DNA of 12,459 bases, taken from assembly GCA_964464755.1 (NCBI GenBank), contig CAYXGZ010000077.1, positions 1 to 12,459 on the forward strand. The letters run 5' to 3'. Origin of the DNA: CAYXGZ01 sp964464755 (GTDB lineage: Bacteria > Planctomycetota > MHYJ01 > JACPRB01). Both the position numbers and the translations under genes were made by a program. Below are positions 6,024-12,459 of this stretch, in pieces. The first letter of the stretch is position 1. The number at the start of each line of letters is the position of its first letter. The notes under the pieces are model-generated. The model saw nothing but the letters and a program-made list of their open reading frames with translations, was not told the origin of the DNA and made no database searches.

Positions 6024-6734
6024 CTAGGCCTTCGGGGCGGGCGGGGCTCCGCCGGCCAGCACGGGGACGCCGGCGCCCGCGGGCACCGGGGCCTTCCCGT
6101 CGCGGGTGTCGAAGCGCTCGCCGTGGTAGATCCAGGTCTTGACCCCGATGGTCCCCTTGGTCGTGATCGCGGTCGAGATGGCGAAGTCGATGTCGGCGCG
6201 CAGCGTGTTCAGCGGGATGCGGCCGAGCATGATGAACTCGCTGCGGGCGATCTCGGCGCCGCCGAGGCGGCCCTTGAGCATGATCTTCACGCCCTTGGCG
6301 CCGAGGTCCATGATCATCTCGGCGTAGCGCCGCATCGTGCGGCGGTACGGGGCGCGGCGGTTGAGCTGCTCGCAGATCGCCTCGCCGACGATCTGGCTGT
6401 CCAGCTCGGGGGTCTGGAGGTCCTTGACGTCGACGTCGACGGCGCGGCCGACCAGGACGGCGACGTCCTCGCCGATCTTGTCGACCTTGGAGCCCTTCTT
6501 GCCGATGAGCAGGCCCGGGCGGGCCGCGACGATGATGACGCGGAGCTTCTCGCCGATGCGCTCGATCTCGATCTTCGAGATGCCGGCGAAGCCGTACTCC
6601 TTCTTCACGAAGCGGCGGATCTTCTGGTCCTCGACCAGCCAGCTGCCGTAGTTCCGCTTCGTCGCGTACCACCGCGACCGCCACGGCAGGATGACGCCGA
6701 TGCGGAACGAGGTGGGGTTGACCTTCTGGCCCAT
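6024..6734 (-). CDS. rpsC: Ribosomal protein S3 (uS3)
   Basis: S3 lines the mRNA entry channel of the small subunit. MGQKVNPTSFRIGV is the standard N-terminus. The KH domain carries GLLIGKKG (74-81), and RRAPYRRTMRR and LGAKGVKIMLKGRLGGAEIAR (given here as two parts, LGAKGVKIML and KGRLGGAEIAR) belong to the C-terminal domain. IGVKTWIYHGE ends the conserved part. Residues after about 212 form a Pro/Ala/Gly tail rather than the basic end usual in the family. AAGGAG (6745-6740) lies 5 nt upstream of the ATG and overlaps the end of rplV, suggesting translational coupling across the 2-bp gap. 236 residues is a normal length. Stop codon is TAG. Confidence 0.98.
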   Translation of the reverse strand: MGQKVNPTSFRIGVILPWRSRWYATKRNYGSWLVEDQKIRRFVKKEYGFAGISKIEIERIGEKLRVIIVAARPGLLIGKKGSKVDKIGEDVAVLVGRAVDVDVKDLQTPELDSQIVGEAICEQLNRRAPYRRTMRRYAEMIMDLGAKGVKIMLKGRLGGAEIARSEFIMLGRIPLNTLRADIDFAISTAITTKGTIGVKTWIYHGERFDTRDGKAPVPAGAGVPVLAGGAPPAPKA

Positions 6735-6736
6735 TC

Positions 6737-7282
6737 CTACTCCTTCTTCCCTTCGGCGGGCTTGGCGCCGCCGTCCTTGGGCGCGGCGGGCGCGGCCGGG
6801 GCCGCCGCCTTCGCCTGCTGCTTCGCGGCGCGGGAGCGCTCCTGGCGCTGGCGCTTCGAGCGGTCCCGGCGCGACTCCTTCACGGGGCGCTCCTCGAGGA
6901 CGAACGTCACGTGGCAGAGGCGCTTCAGGATCTGCTGGGGCCGCCGCACCGACGAGGCGCGGGAGCGCTTGATGACGGGGCCGCCCTCGACCCGGGCCTC
7001 CACGAGGTGCAGGAGGTTCGCGTCGAGGTCCGCGTTCTTCTGGCGGGCCAGGTCCACCGCGTTGGCCGCGGCGGACTCGAGGAGCTTCTTGCAGAACGGC
7101 GCGCCGCGCTTCGAGCAGACGCGCAGGATCGCCAGGGCGCTGTTGTAGTCCTTGCCGCGGATGAGGTCGACCACGTACCGCATCTTCCGCGCGGAGATGC
7201 GGGCGTAGCGCAGGCGCGCCGTGTACCGCGCGGCCGATTCGGCCTTCGCGGGACGGGTCGCCGGGATCGCGGGGTCCGCCAT
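6737..7282 (-). CDS. rplV: Ribosomal protein L22 (uL22) with long tails and an altered tunnel hairpin
   Basis: L22 spans the large subunit, and its long beta hairpin forms part of the peptide-tunnel constriction together with L4. The core is clear: RISARKMRYVVDLIRGK (28-44), KKLLESAAANAVDLA and HLVEARVEGGP, then ILKRLCHVTFVLEER. It is 181 residues, against about 110-120 usual: roughly 18 extra residues at the N-terminus and a C-terminal tail of about 45 residues rich in Arg/Lys, then Ala/Pro/Lys. The hairpin tip, usually close to MPRAKGRADR in E. coli, reads SRASSVRRPQQ here, so the family's Pro-Arg-Ala-x-Gly-Arg-Ala segment is not recognisable. GGAGG (7295-7291) lies 8 nt before the ATG. Stop codon is TAG. 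Confidence 0.96.
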   Translation of the reverse strand: MADPAIPATRPAKAESAARYTARLRYARISARKMRYVVDLIRGKDYNSALAILRVCSKRGAPFCKKLLESAAANAVDLARQKNADLDANLLHLVEARVEGGPVIKRSRASSVRRPQQILKRLCHVTFVLEERPVKESRRDRSKRQRQERSRAAKQQAKAAAPAAPAAPKDGGAKPAEGKKE

Positions 7283-7285
7283 GTC

Positions 7286-7579
7286 TTAAGCCTCCGCCGC
7301 CCCGCCCGTCGGGCTGGCCTTGTTCCCGGGGTGCCCCTTGAACACCCGGGTCGGCGAGAACTCGCCGAGCTTGTGGCCCACCATGTCCTCCGTGACGAAC
7401 ACCTTCACGAAGGTCTTGCCGTTGTGGACCATGAAGTTCATGTTCACGAACTCGGGGGAGATCGTCGAGCGGCGCGACCAGGTCTTGATCGGCTCGCGGG
7501 CCCCGGCGGCGCGGGCCTTCTCCACCTTCTTCTGCAGCTTGGGGTCGATGTACGGACCCTTCTTCAGCGAACGGCTCAT
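7286..7579 (-). CDS. rpsS: Ribosomal protein S19 (uS19)
   Basis: S19 lies in the head of the small subunit and contacts S13 and tRNA-bound rRNA. SRSLKKGPYID opens the protein. IKTWSRRSTISPEF, VHNGKTFVKVFVTEDMVGHKLGEF (in two parts: VHNGKTFVKV and TEDMVGHKLGEF) and PTRVFKGHP are all standard. 97 residues is normal. It lies 6 bp after rplB and 3 bp before rplV. It is the only ribosomal gene in the window with a TAA stop; the other eight use TAG. Confidence 0.98.
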   Translation of the reverse strand: MSRSLKKGPYIDPKLQKKVEKARAAGAREPIKTWSRRSTISPEFVNMNFMVHNGKTFVKVFVTEDMVGHKLGEFSPTRVFKGHPGNKASPTGGAAEA

Positions 7580-7585
7580 GGTCGG

Positions 7586-8440
7586 CTATTTCCTCGTCTT
7601 CTGGAATCGTCCCGCCTTGCGCATGCGGACGATGAACTTGTTCGAGCGGTTCTTGCTCCGGCGCGTCTTGCCGCCCTTGGCGAGCTTGCTGCCCTTCCAG
7701 TTGATCGGGTGGCGGCCGCCGCCGGACCGGCCCTCGCCGCCGCCCATCGGGTGCGAGATCGGGTTCATCGCCGTGCCGCGGACGGTCGGCCGGACCCCGG
7801 CCCAGCGCTTCCGCCCGGCCTTGCCCAGCACGATGTTCGCGTGGTCCGAGTTGCCGACCTGGCCGATCGTCGCCCGGCAGCGCACGTGCACCCGCCGCAC
7901 CTCGCCGCTGGGCAGCTGGACGTCGGCGTAGTTCCCTTCCTTCGCCTGGACGATCCCGAAGCCGCCGGCCGAGCGCACGATCTGGCCGCCCTTGCCGGGC
8001 GTCAGCTCCAGGTTGTGCACCATCATGCCGGTGGGGATGTTCTTGATCGGCATCGCCGAGCCGACGCGCGGCTCGACCTTCTCGCCCGAGAGGACCTCGT
8101 CGCCGACGTTCAGGCCCTGGGGGTGGAGGATGTAGCGGCGCTCGCCGTCCTTGTACTTGATCAGCGCGATCCGCGCCGAGCGGTTCGGATCGTACTCGAT
8201 CTCCTCGACCGTGCCGGGGACCCCGTCCTTGTTGCGCTTGAAGTCGATGATCCGGTAGCGGCGGCGGTTGCCCCCGCCGATGTGGCGCGTCGTCAGGCGG
8301 CCCGAGTTGCCCCGGCCGCCCGTCTTGCGCACCGCCTCGGTCAGGGCCTTGAAGGGCTTGCTCGCGGTGATCTCGGCGAAGTCCGAGACGGTGGCGCCGC
8401 GGCGCCCCGCGCTGGTCGGCTTGTACTCGCGAACGGGCAT
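7586..8440 (-). CDS. rplB: Ribosomal protein L2 (uL2)
   Basis: L2 binds 23S rRNA close to the peptidyl-transferase centre and supports subunit association. The 284 residues include MPVREYKPTSAGRR at the start, GRGNSGRLTTRHIGGGNRR (42-60), ERRYILHPQGL (100-110), GNSDHANIVLGKAGRKRW and the functional loop AMNPISHPMGGGEGRSGG (224-241). H230 corresponds to E. coli His229 and is retained. The second His of the common HPHGGGEG is Met (M232). From memory the HPM form is found in Planctomycetes-related groups; I could not check this. The C-terminus is slightly longer than in E. coli. It starts 15 bp after rplW. Stop codon is TAG. Confidence 0.98.
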   Translation of the reverse strand: MPVREYKPTSAGRRGATVSDFAEITASKPFKALTEAVRKTGGRGNSGRLTTRHIGGGNRRRYRIIDFKRNKDGVPGTVEEIEYDPNRSARIALIKYKDGERRYILHPQGLNVGDEVLSGEKVEPRVGSAMPIKNIPTGMMVHNLELTPGKGGQIVRSAGGFGIVQAKEGNYADVQLPSGEVRRVHVRCRATIGQVGNSDHANIVLGKAGRKRWAGVRPTVRGTAMNPISHPMGGGEGRSGGGRHPINWKGSKLAKGGKTRRSKNRSNKFIVRMRKAGRFQKTRK

Positions 8441-8455
8441 GGGTCGTGTTCCGGC

Positions 8456-8740
8456 CTAGATGAGGTCCAGGCGGAACCCCTCCTTCAGGGTCACGTAGGC
8501 CTTCTTCCAGTTCTTGCGGCGGCCCTCGAGGAGCATGTTCTTCTGCCGCTTGACCTTCCCCTTCACCTTCACGGTCCGCACCGCCGCGACCTTCACGTTG
8601 TAGATCTTCTCGACCGCGCGGCGGACCTCGATCTTGTTCACGTCGACCGAGACGAGGAAGGTGTACTTGCCGGCCGCCTGGCCCGCCATCGACTTCTCGG
8701 TGACCAGCGGCTTCGTGAGGACGAGGTGGGGATTGCGCAT
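8456..8740 (-). CDS. rplW: Ribosomal protein L23 (uL23)
   Basis: L23 sits at the tunnel exit and is the docking site for trigger factor and SRP. The 94 residues contain LTKPLVTEKSM (8-18), whose TEK segment holds the Glu used for trigger-factor docking in E. coli, then NKIEVRRAVEKIYNVKV (35-51) and GRRKNWKKAYVTL. A single base separates it from the TAG of rplD, so translation is probably coupled; no strong Shine-Dalgarno is visible. Length and motifs are ordinary. Stop codon is TAG. Confidence 0.97.
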   Translation of the reverse strand: MRNPHLVLTKPLVTEKSMAGQAAGKYTFLVSVDVNKIEVRRAVEKIYNVKVAAVRTVKVKGKVKRQKNMLLEGRRKNWKKAYVTLKEGFRLDLI

Positions 8741-8741
8741 G

Positions 8742-9392
8742 CTACTTGGCGGCGGGCGCCTTCTCCGTGTCCTTGCGGATCGCGAGGATCGCGTCGAGGG
8801 CCTCCCTCGTGAGGAGGACCCGGTTGTACTTGATGACGTCGTAGGCGTTCAGCTCGGCGACCGGCACCATCTTCACCCGCGGCAGGTTGCGCACGGAGAG
8901 GTGGGCGTTGCGGTCGTTGGCCTTCGTCACGGCCAGGACCGAGCGGTCGTAGCCCGTGTTCTTCAGCAGCCCGACGAAGGACTTCGTCGCGGGCTTCGAG
9001 AACGCGAAGCCCTCGATCACGCCGACTTCCTTGTCGAGGATCTTCCCGAGCAGCGCCGAGTCGAGCGCCGCGCGGCGCATCGAGGGCGTGATCCCCTGGC
9101 GGTACTCGCGGGGCTTGGGGCCGAACACGATGCCGCCGTGGCGCCAGATCGGGGAGCGGACCGTGCCGGAGCGCGCCATGCCCGTGTGCTTCTGGGGCCA
9201 GGGCTTGCGCGTCGAGCCGGCGACCTCGCCGCGGCCCTTCGTCGAGGCGTTGCCCTCGCGCTGGTTCGCCTCGTAGATGATGACGACCTGGTGCAGCAGG
9301 CGCTTCTTCACCTTGTCGCCGAAGATCTTCTCGTCGACCTTCACGGTGCCGGCGCTCTTGCCGTCCTTCGAGAACAGGGGGAGTTCCGCCAT
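8742..9392 (-). CDS. rplD: Ribosomal protein L4 (uL4)
   Basis: L4 folds on 23S rRNA and sends a loop into the peptide tunnel opposite L22; in E. coli it also represses its own operon. The 216 residues contain LLHQVVIIYEANQREGNAST, the tunnel loop PWPQKHTGMARSGTVRSPIW with G-to-H and R-to-M changes against the E. coli KGTGRARSG, then GIVFGPKPREY, and the C-terminal domain with LAVTKANDRN and AYDVIKYNRVLLT. It ends in a short Ala/Pro/Lys tail. It starts only 22 bp after the rpsJ stop, so the rplC gene normally between them is missing. The only upstream Shine-Dalgarno candidate is GGAA. Stop codon is TAG. Confidence 0.97.
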   Translation of the reverse strand: MAELPLFSKDGKSAGTVKVDEKIFGDKVKKRLLHQVVIIYEANQREGNASTKGRGEVAGSTRKPWPQKHTGMARSGTVRSPIWRHGGIVFGPKPREYRQGITPSMRRAALDSALLGKILDKEVGVIEGFAFSKPATKSFVGLLKNTGYDRSVLAVTKANDRNAHLSVRNLPRVKMVPVAELNAYDVIKYNRVLLTREALDAILAIRKDTEKAPAAK

Positions 9393-9414
9393 GGGGGTTC
9401 CGTGCTATCGGCCT

Positions 9415-9735
<321 letters not shown>

Positions 9736-9766
9736 GGCCCTGTAAGTCCCTTGGAAAGAGTGGCCA

Positions 9767-9794
9767 AGTATACCGAGGGTCCCGCCCGAGTCAA
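9767..9794 (-). promoter_or_regulatory. Promoter of the ribosomal protein cluster
   Basis: On the minus strand TTGACT (9794-9789) and TATACT (9772-9767) are separated by 16 bp; each matches the housekeeping consensus at five of six positions. It lies in the 82-bp gap between the lipoprotein gene and rpsJ, an AT-richer patch in a GC-rich window. The predicted start near 9760 leaves a leader of about 25 nt. I saw no convincing terminator for the upstream fusA-lipoprotein unit in this gap, so read-through is also possible. Confidence 0.8.
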
Positions 9795-9817
9795 GCGGAA
9801 TCCCCGAGGGAAACCCC

Positions 9818-10747
9818 TCAGCGGAGCGCCGCGCGCACCGCCTCGCGGTCCTCGGCGTACTCGAAGTCGAGCGACTCGAGCTTCGCGCGGATTCCGGGCG
9901 TCAGCGCGGGCGATTTCGCGACGGCGACGGCGAGCTCGCGCCGCGCGGAGGACGGCAGGTCCCGTCGGCCCAGGTCCGCGAGCGCCAGGTCGAGCAACGC
10001 CGCGTCCGCCGAGGGGTGGCGGAGGACGGACTCGAGCACGCCGCGGAGTTCATCTCGGTCTGAACGCGCGGCGAGCCCGCGGAAGAGCGCCTTCAGGGGC
10101 TCCGGCCCCAGTTCCGCGCGGGCGAGACAGGCCTCCGCGACGACGCGCGCGTCCCGGGAGTACGCCTCCCGCGTCGCGGCCGCCGCGATCTCCGCGAGGT
10201 CCTTCGCGGGGGCGTCGACGGCCAACCGGGCCAGCACCCGGACCCTCCCGCCGGACTTCATGAACTGCGGGGGGACGTTGTCCAGGGCGCAACGAAGGGC
10301 GCGGCCGGATTCCAGGACTGCCTTCAGCGCATCCGAGGGCATTAGTCCATCAGCGTCCGCCGGATCGCTGGGCAACTTGGGATCGGGATTCCTCAAGAAG
10401 AGGGTGTCGTCGATCTTGAATTGAGGGAAGTACGGCTCCAGGACTATCTTCGCAAGTAGGAGCCCTCCTAGACGGTTTCCAGACATGTCCGCAGGCCCCA
10501 GACCTGCGACGATCCTGCAAGGATCCCCGATCTTCAGCAGCGCCTCGAAGCCCTTCCCGTTCCAGAGCACCAGCGTGCTCCCCGGCCTCGCCCTCGAGAG
10601 CGGCACGCCCTCGGGCAGCGGGGGCACGGAGTAGCCGTAGAGGATGTCGTCGCCGACCGCGATGGACTTCCCGTCCTCGCGGCGGAGCGGGGGCGGCGTC
10701 GAGCAGGCGGCGAGCAGGAGCAGCGCGAGGACGGCGGCCCGGCTCAT
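9818..10747 (-). CDS. Predicted lipoprotein of unknown function, translationally coupled to the EF-G gene
   Basis: I do not recognise a family. The 309 residues begin MSRAAVLALLLLAAC: a one-Arg n-region, a Leu/Ala core and the lipobox LAAC (12-15), with C15 the predicted lipidation site, followed by Ser-Thr-Pro. The middle (about 20-135) holds short beta-rich stretches such as GDDILYGYSVPPLP and GSTLVLWNGKGFEALLKIGD. From about 140 the protein is helical, with Ala/Leu-rich paired helices (VRVLARLAV, ARVVAEACLARAEL, LRGVLESVLRHP, ARRELAVAVAKSP) resembling a HEAT/armadillo-like solenoid; that is inference. Its ATG overlaps the EF-G stop as ATGA. About 240 bp in the middle are markedly less GC-rich than the surroundings. 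It should be processed by an LspA such as the one at 4138-4752. Confidence 0.8.
   Translation of the reverse strand: MSRAAVLALLLLAACSTPPPLRREDGKSIAVGDDILYGYSVPPLPEGVPLSRARPGSTLVLWNGKGFEALLKIGDPCRIVAGLGPADMSGNRLGGLLLAKIVLEPYFPQFKIDDTLFLRNPDPKLPSDPADADGLMPSDALKAVLESGRALRCALDNVPPQFMKSGGRVRVLARLAVDAPAKDLAEIAAAATREAYSRDARVVAEACLARAELGPEPLKALFRGLAARSDRDELRGVLESVLRHPSADAALLDLALADLGRRDLPSSARRELAVAVAKSPALTPGIRAKLESLDFEYAEDREAVRAALR
10321..10560. other. Local low-GC patch inside the lipoprotein gene
   Basis: Counting bases by line, these 240 bp contain 98 A/T (about 59% GC, with one 60-bp line at about 52%), against about 73% for the adjoining line at 10741-10800. The codons here include CTA, ATA, TCT, GGA, CGT and CAA, which are rare elsewhere in the window. 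It corresponds to roughly residues 63-142 of the lipoprotein. Confidence 0.7.
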
Positions 10748-12459
10748 AGCCCGAACTTCGCGCGCTCGGCCGCCGGCACCGCCCGGTACTCGAAGGGCTC
10801 GAGGGTGTAGCGGCCGCGGCCCTGGGTCAGCCCGCGCATCGTCGAGGCGTAGCCGAACATCTTCGCGAGGGCCACGTTGCCCCGGATCGTCTTCTCGCCC
10901 TTCTCCGCCGTCATGTCGGCGATCTCGGCGCCGCGCCGGTTGAGGTCGTTGAGCAGGTCGCCCACGTACTCGTCGGGCGCGGAGACCTCGAAGCGCATGT
11001 GCGGCTCGAGGATCGTCGTCTTCACCTTGGACAGCGCGACCTTCAGCGCCTGCACGGCCGCCGCGCTGTACGCGGGATCGGCGGAGTCGGTCGTCACCTG
11101 GCCGCCCGTGAGGATGACCCGCAGGTACGTCATCGGGTAGCCCGCGACCGGCCCGGAGCCCGCGGCGCTCATCAGGCCCTCCTTGATGGCCGCGACGTAG
11201 CGCCGGAGCTGCTTCTCGGACTCGTAGTCGAGCCTCTGCTCGAAGACCGGCGCGACGGCCTCGCGGTCCGGCCGGATCTCGATGGCGACGCGGCCGAAGA
11301 GGGTCTTCTCCCCCACCTTGACCGTGTAGCTCTCGTCGGCGGTCCCGACGGACTCGATCGCCTCGCGGTACGCGACGCGGGGCTCGCCGATGTTCGCGGG
11401 CGTGCGGAAGTCCTGGTTGATGCGGTAGAGCAGGATCTCGCCGTGCAGCTCGCCCATGCAGTGCAGGATCGTCTGGCCCGTCTCGGGGTCCGTGCTGACC
11501 TTGAAGGTCGGGTCGTCCTTCGAGAGGCGCTTGAGGACCTCGTCGAGCTTGTCCTTGTCGGCGCTGGACTTCGGCTCGACGGCGAAGTTGACGACGGGCT
11601 CCGGGAAGGCCATGCGCTCGAGGAGGATCGGGGCCTTCTTCTCCGTCAGGGTGTCGCCGGTCGCGGTGAGCTTGAGGCCGACGACGCCGACGATCTCGCC
11701 CGGGCCCGCGGTCTCCACGGCCTCGCGGCTGTGGGAGAACATGCGGAAGAGGCGCTGGGTGCGCTCGTGCTTGTCGAGGCGCGGGTTGTAGAGCCCGTCG
11801 CCCGAGCGGATCTGGCCCGTGTAGACGCGGACGTAGGTCAGCTCGCCGTGGGCGTCGGTCTCGGTCTTGAACGCGAGCGCGGCGAGGGACTTGTCCTTGC
11901 GGATGTCGCGCTCGACGGGCTTCTCGGTCTCGGGGTCGAGGCCGCGCACCACGGGCCGGTCGAGCGGCGACGGGAGCAGCGCGACGACGGCGTCGAGGAC
12001 GGGCTGGACGCCCTGGTAGTGCAGCGAGGAGCCGGCGAACGCGGCGACGACCTTGCCGGCGATGACGGCCCGGCGCAGCGCGCGGACGATCGCGGCCTCC
12101 TCCGGCTCCTTCCCGTCGAGGAGCTGGGAGAGCAGCGCGTCGTCGTAGTCGGCGACGGCCTCGAGCGTGGCCTGGCGGGCGGCCTCGGCGGCGTCGCGGA
12201 GCTCCGCGGGCACGGCGACGGCCTTGACCTCCTCGCCCTTCTCGCCCTCGAAGCGGAGGGCCTTGCGGCGGAGCACGTCGACGACGCCCTGGAAGGTGGA
12301 GCCGGAGCCCCAGGGGATCGTGACCGCGACCGGATTGGCGCCGAGCTTGGAGCGGAGCGTGGCGAGGGAGGCGTCGTAGTCGGCGCCGGGGCGGTCCATC
12401 TTGTTGACGAGGACGAGGCGCGGGATGCCGTAGCGGTCGGCCTGGCGCCAGACGGTCTC
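10744..12459 (-). CDS. fusA: EF-G-family translation GTPase (C-terminal 571 residues; start outside window), non-canonical domain IV
   Basis: EF-G uses GTP to translocate tRNA-mRNA and, with RRF, to split ribosomes. The frame is open to the right edge, so the first G motifs are missing. The visible part starts ETVWRQADRYG and LVNKMDRPG (the G4 NKxD motif), then AFAGSS (G5-like), ALAFKTETDAHGELTYVRVYTG of domain II in two parts (ALAFKTETD, ELTYVRVYTG), ATGDTL, FPEPVV, DDPTFKV and CMGELHGEIL in domain III. Domain IV lacks the usual SGGRGQYG: KVGEKTLFGRV stands there. The loop normally holding E. coli His583 reads GGQVTTDSADP, without His. Domain V is standard (LEPHMRFEV, MFGYASTMRGLTQGRGRYT). 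These differences resemble EF-G2-type paralogues (mtEFG2/spdEFG2-like, from memory), so it may not be the main translocase. It overlaps the lipoprotein gene by 4 bp. Confidence 0.9.
   Translation of the reverse strand, partial: ETVWRQADRYGIPRLVLVNKMDRPGADYDASLATLRSKLGANPVAVTIPWGSGSTFQGVVDVLRRKALRFEGEKGEEVKAVAVPAELRDAAEAARQATLEAVADYDDALLSQLLDGKEPEEAAIVRALRRAVIAGKVVAAFAGSSLHYQGVQPVLDAVVALLPSPLDRPVVRGLDPETEKPVERDIRKDKSLAALAFKTETDAHGELTYVRVYTGQIRSGDGLYNPRLDKHERTQRLFRMFSHSREAVETAGPGEIVGVVGLKLTATGDTLTEKKAPILLERMAFPEPVVNFAVEPKSSADKDKLDEVLKRLSKDDPTFKVSTDPETGQTILHCMGELHGEILLYRINQDFRTPANIGEPRVAYREAIESVGTADESYTVKVGEKTLFGRVAIEIRPDREAVAPVFEQRLDYESEKQLRRYVAAIKEGLMSAAGSGPVAGYPMTYLRVILTGGQVTTDSADPAYSAAAVQALKVALSKVKTTILEPHMRFEVSAPDEYVGDLLNDLNRRGAEIADMTAEKGEKTIRGNVALAKMFGYASTMRGLTQGRGRYTLEPFEYRAVPAAERAKFGL

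Noticed and set aside
6911..8812. Plus-strand open frame of over 600 codons
   Set aside because: It lies opposite rplV, rpsS, rplB and rplW, all of which are certain. Its His/Asp/Arg/Leu-rich composition is typical of an antisense shadow.
9393..9414. Remnant of rplC between rpsJ and rplD
   Set aside because: The 22 bp hold no recognisable L3 codons and act only as the rplD leader.
9795..9817. Possible terminator after the lipoprotein gene
   Set aside because: Only 3-bp inverted matches (GGG-TTT-CCC) are present, with no longer stem and no T-run.

Overview
The window is about 72% GC bacterial chromosome. It is packed with tightly spaced, mostly minus-strand genes with G/C-ending codons. The gene set is core: translation elongation, ribosomal proteins, lipoprotein processing, pyrimidine synthesis and Sec export. 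It is ordinary housekeeping content in an unusual arrangement. I cannot place the organism firmly. The rearranged S10 operon, the His-Pro-Met form of the L2 GGGEG motif, the non-canonical EF-G and the TraR/DksA-lspA pair point away from the well-studied Proteobacteria, Firmicutes and Actinobacteria, perhaps to a Planctomycetota-like or candidate-phylum lineage (low-confidence inference).

Minus strand in transcription order, from the right edge: the 3' part of an EF-G gene (10744-12459); a lipoprotein gene coupled to it by an ATGA overlap (9818-10747); a near-consensus promoter (9767-9794); then rpsJ, rplD, rplW, rplB, rpsS, rplV, rpsC, rplP and rpmC (9735 down to 5289), with gaps of 1-29 bp; then a TraR/DksA-type zinc-finger regulator, lspA and pyrD (5269 down to 3222). 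rplC (L3) is absent between rpsJ and rplD, and rpsQ (S17) with everything normally following it is absent after rpmC.

The left part differs. A class V aminotransferase of the isopenicillin-N-epimerase-like group runs on the plus strand (2059-3225) and converges on pyrD, so that the two TAG stops overlap in one CTAG. It is divergent from a 96-codon unknown gene (1705-1995, minus) that lies directly upstream of secA (1-1637, minus, cut by the left edge). Both divergent genes have -10 elements so close to their start codons that leaderless transcripts are predicted.

The most interesting points are: the unknown small gene upstream of secA, whose C-terminus, stop position and downstream complementarity to the secA ribosome-binding region suggest a SecM-like translational switch (hypothesis only); the missing rplC; altered tunnel-loop residues in L22 and L4; amber (TAG) stops in eight of nine ribosomal protein genes; an EF-G lacking the usual domain IV signatures; Lys/Ala/Pro-rich tails on several neighbouring proteins; and a 53-bp out-of-frame overlap of lspA and pyrD. 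I see no mobile element, CRISPR array, tRNA or rRNA. No stretch above 300 bp lacks a gene.
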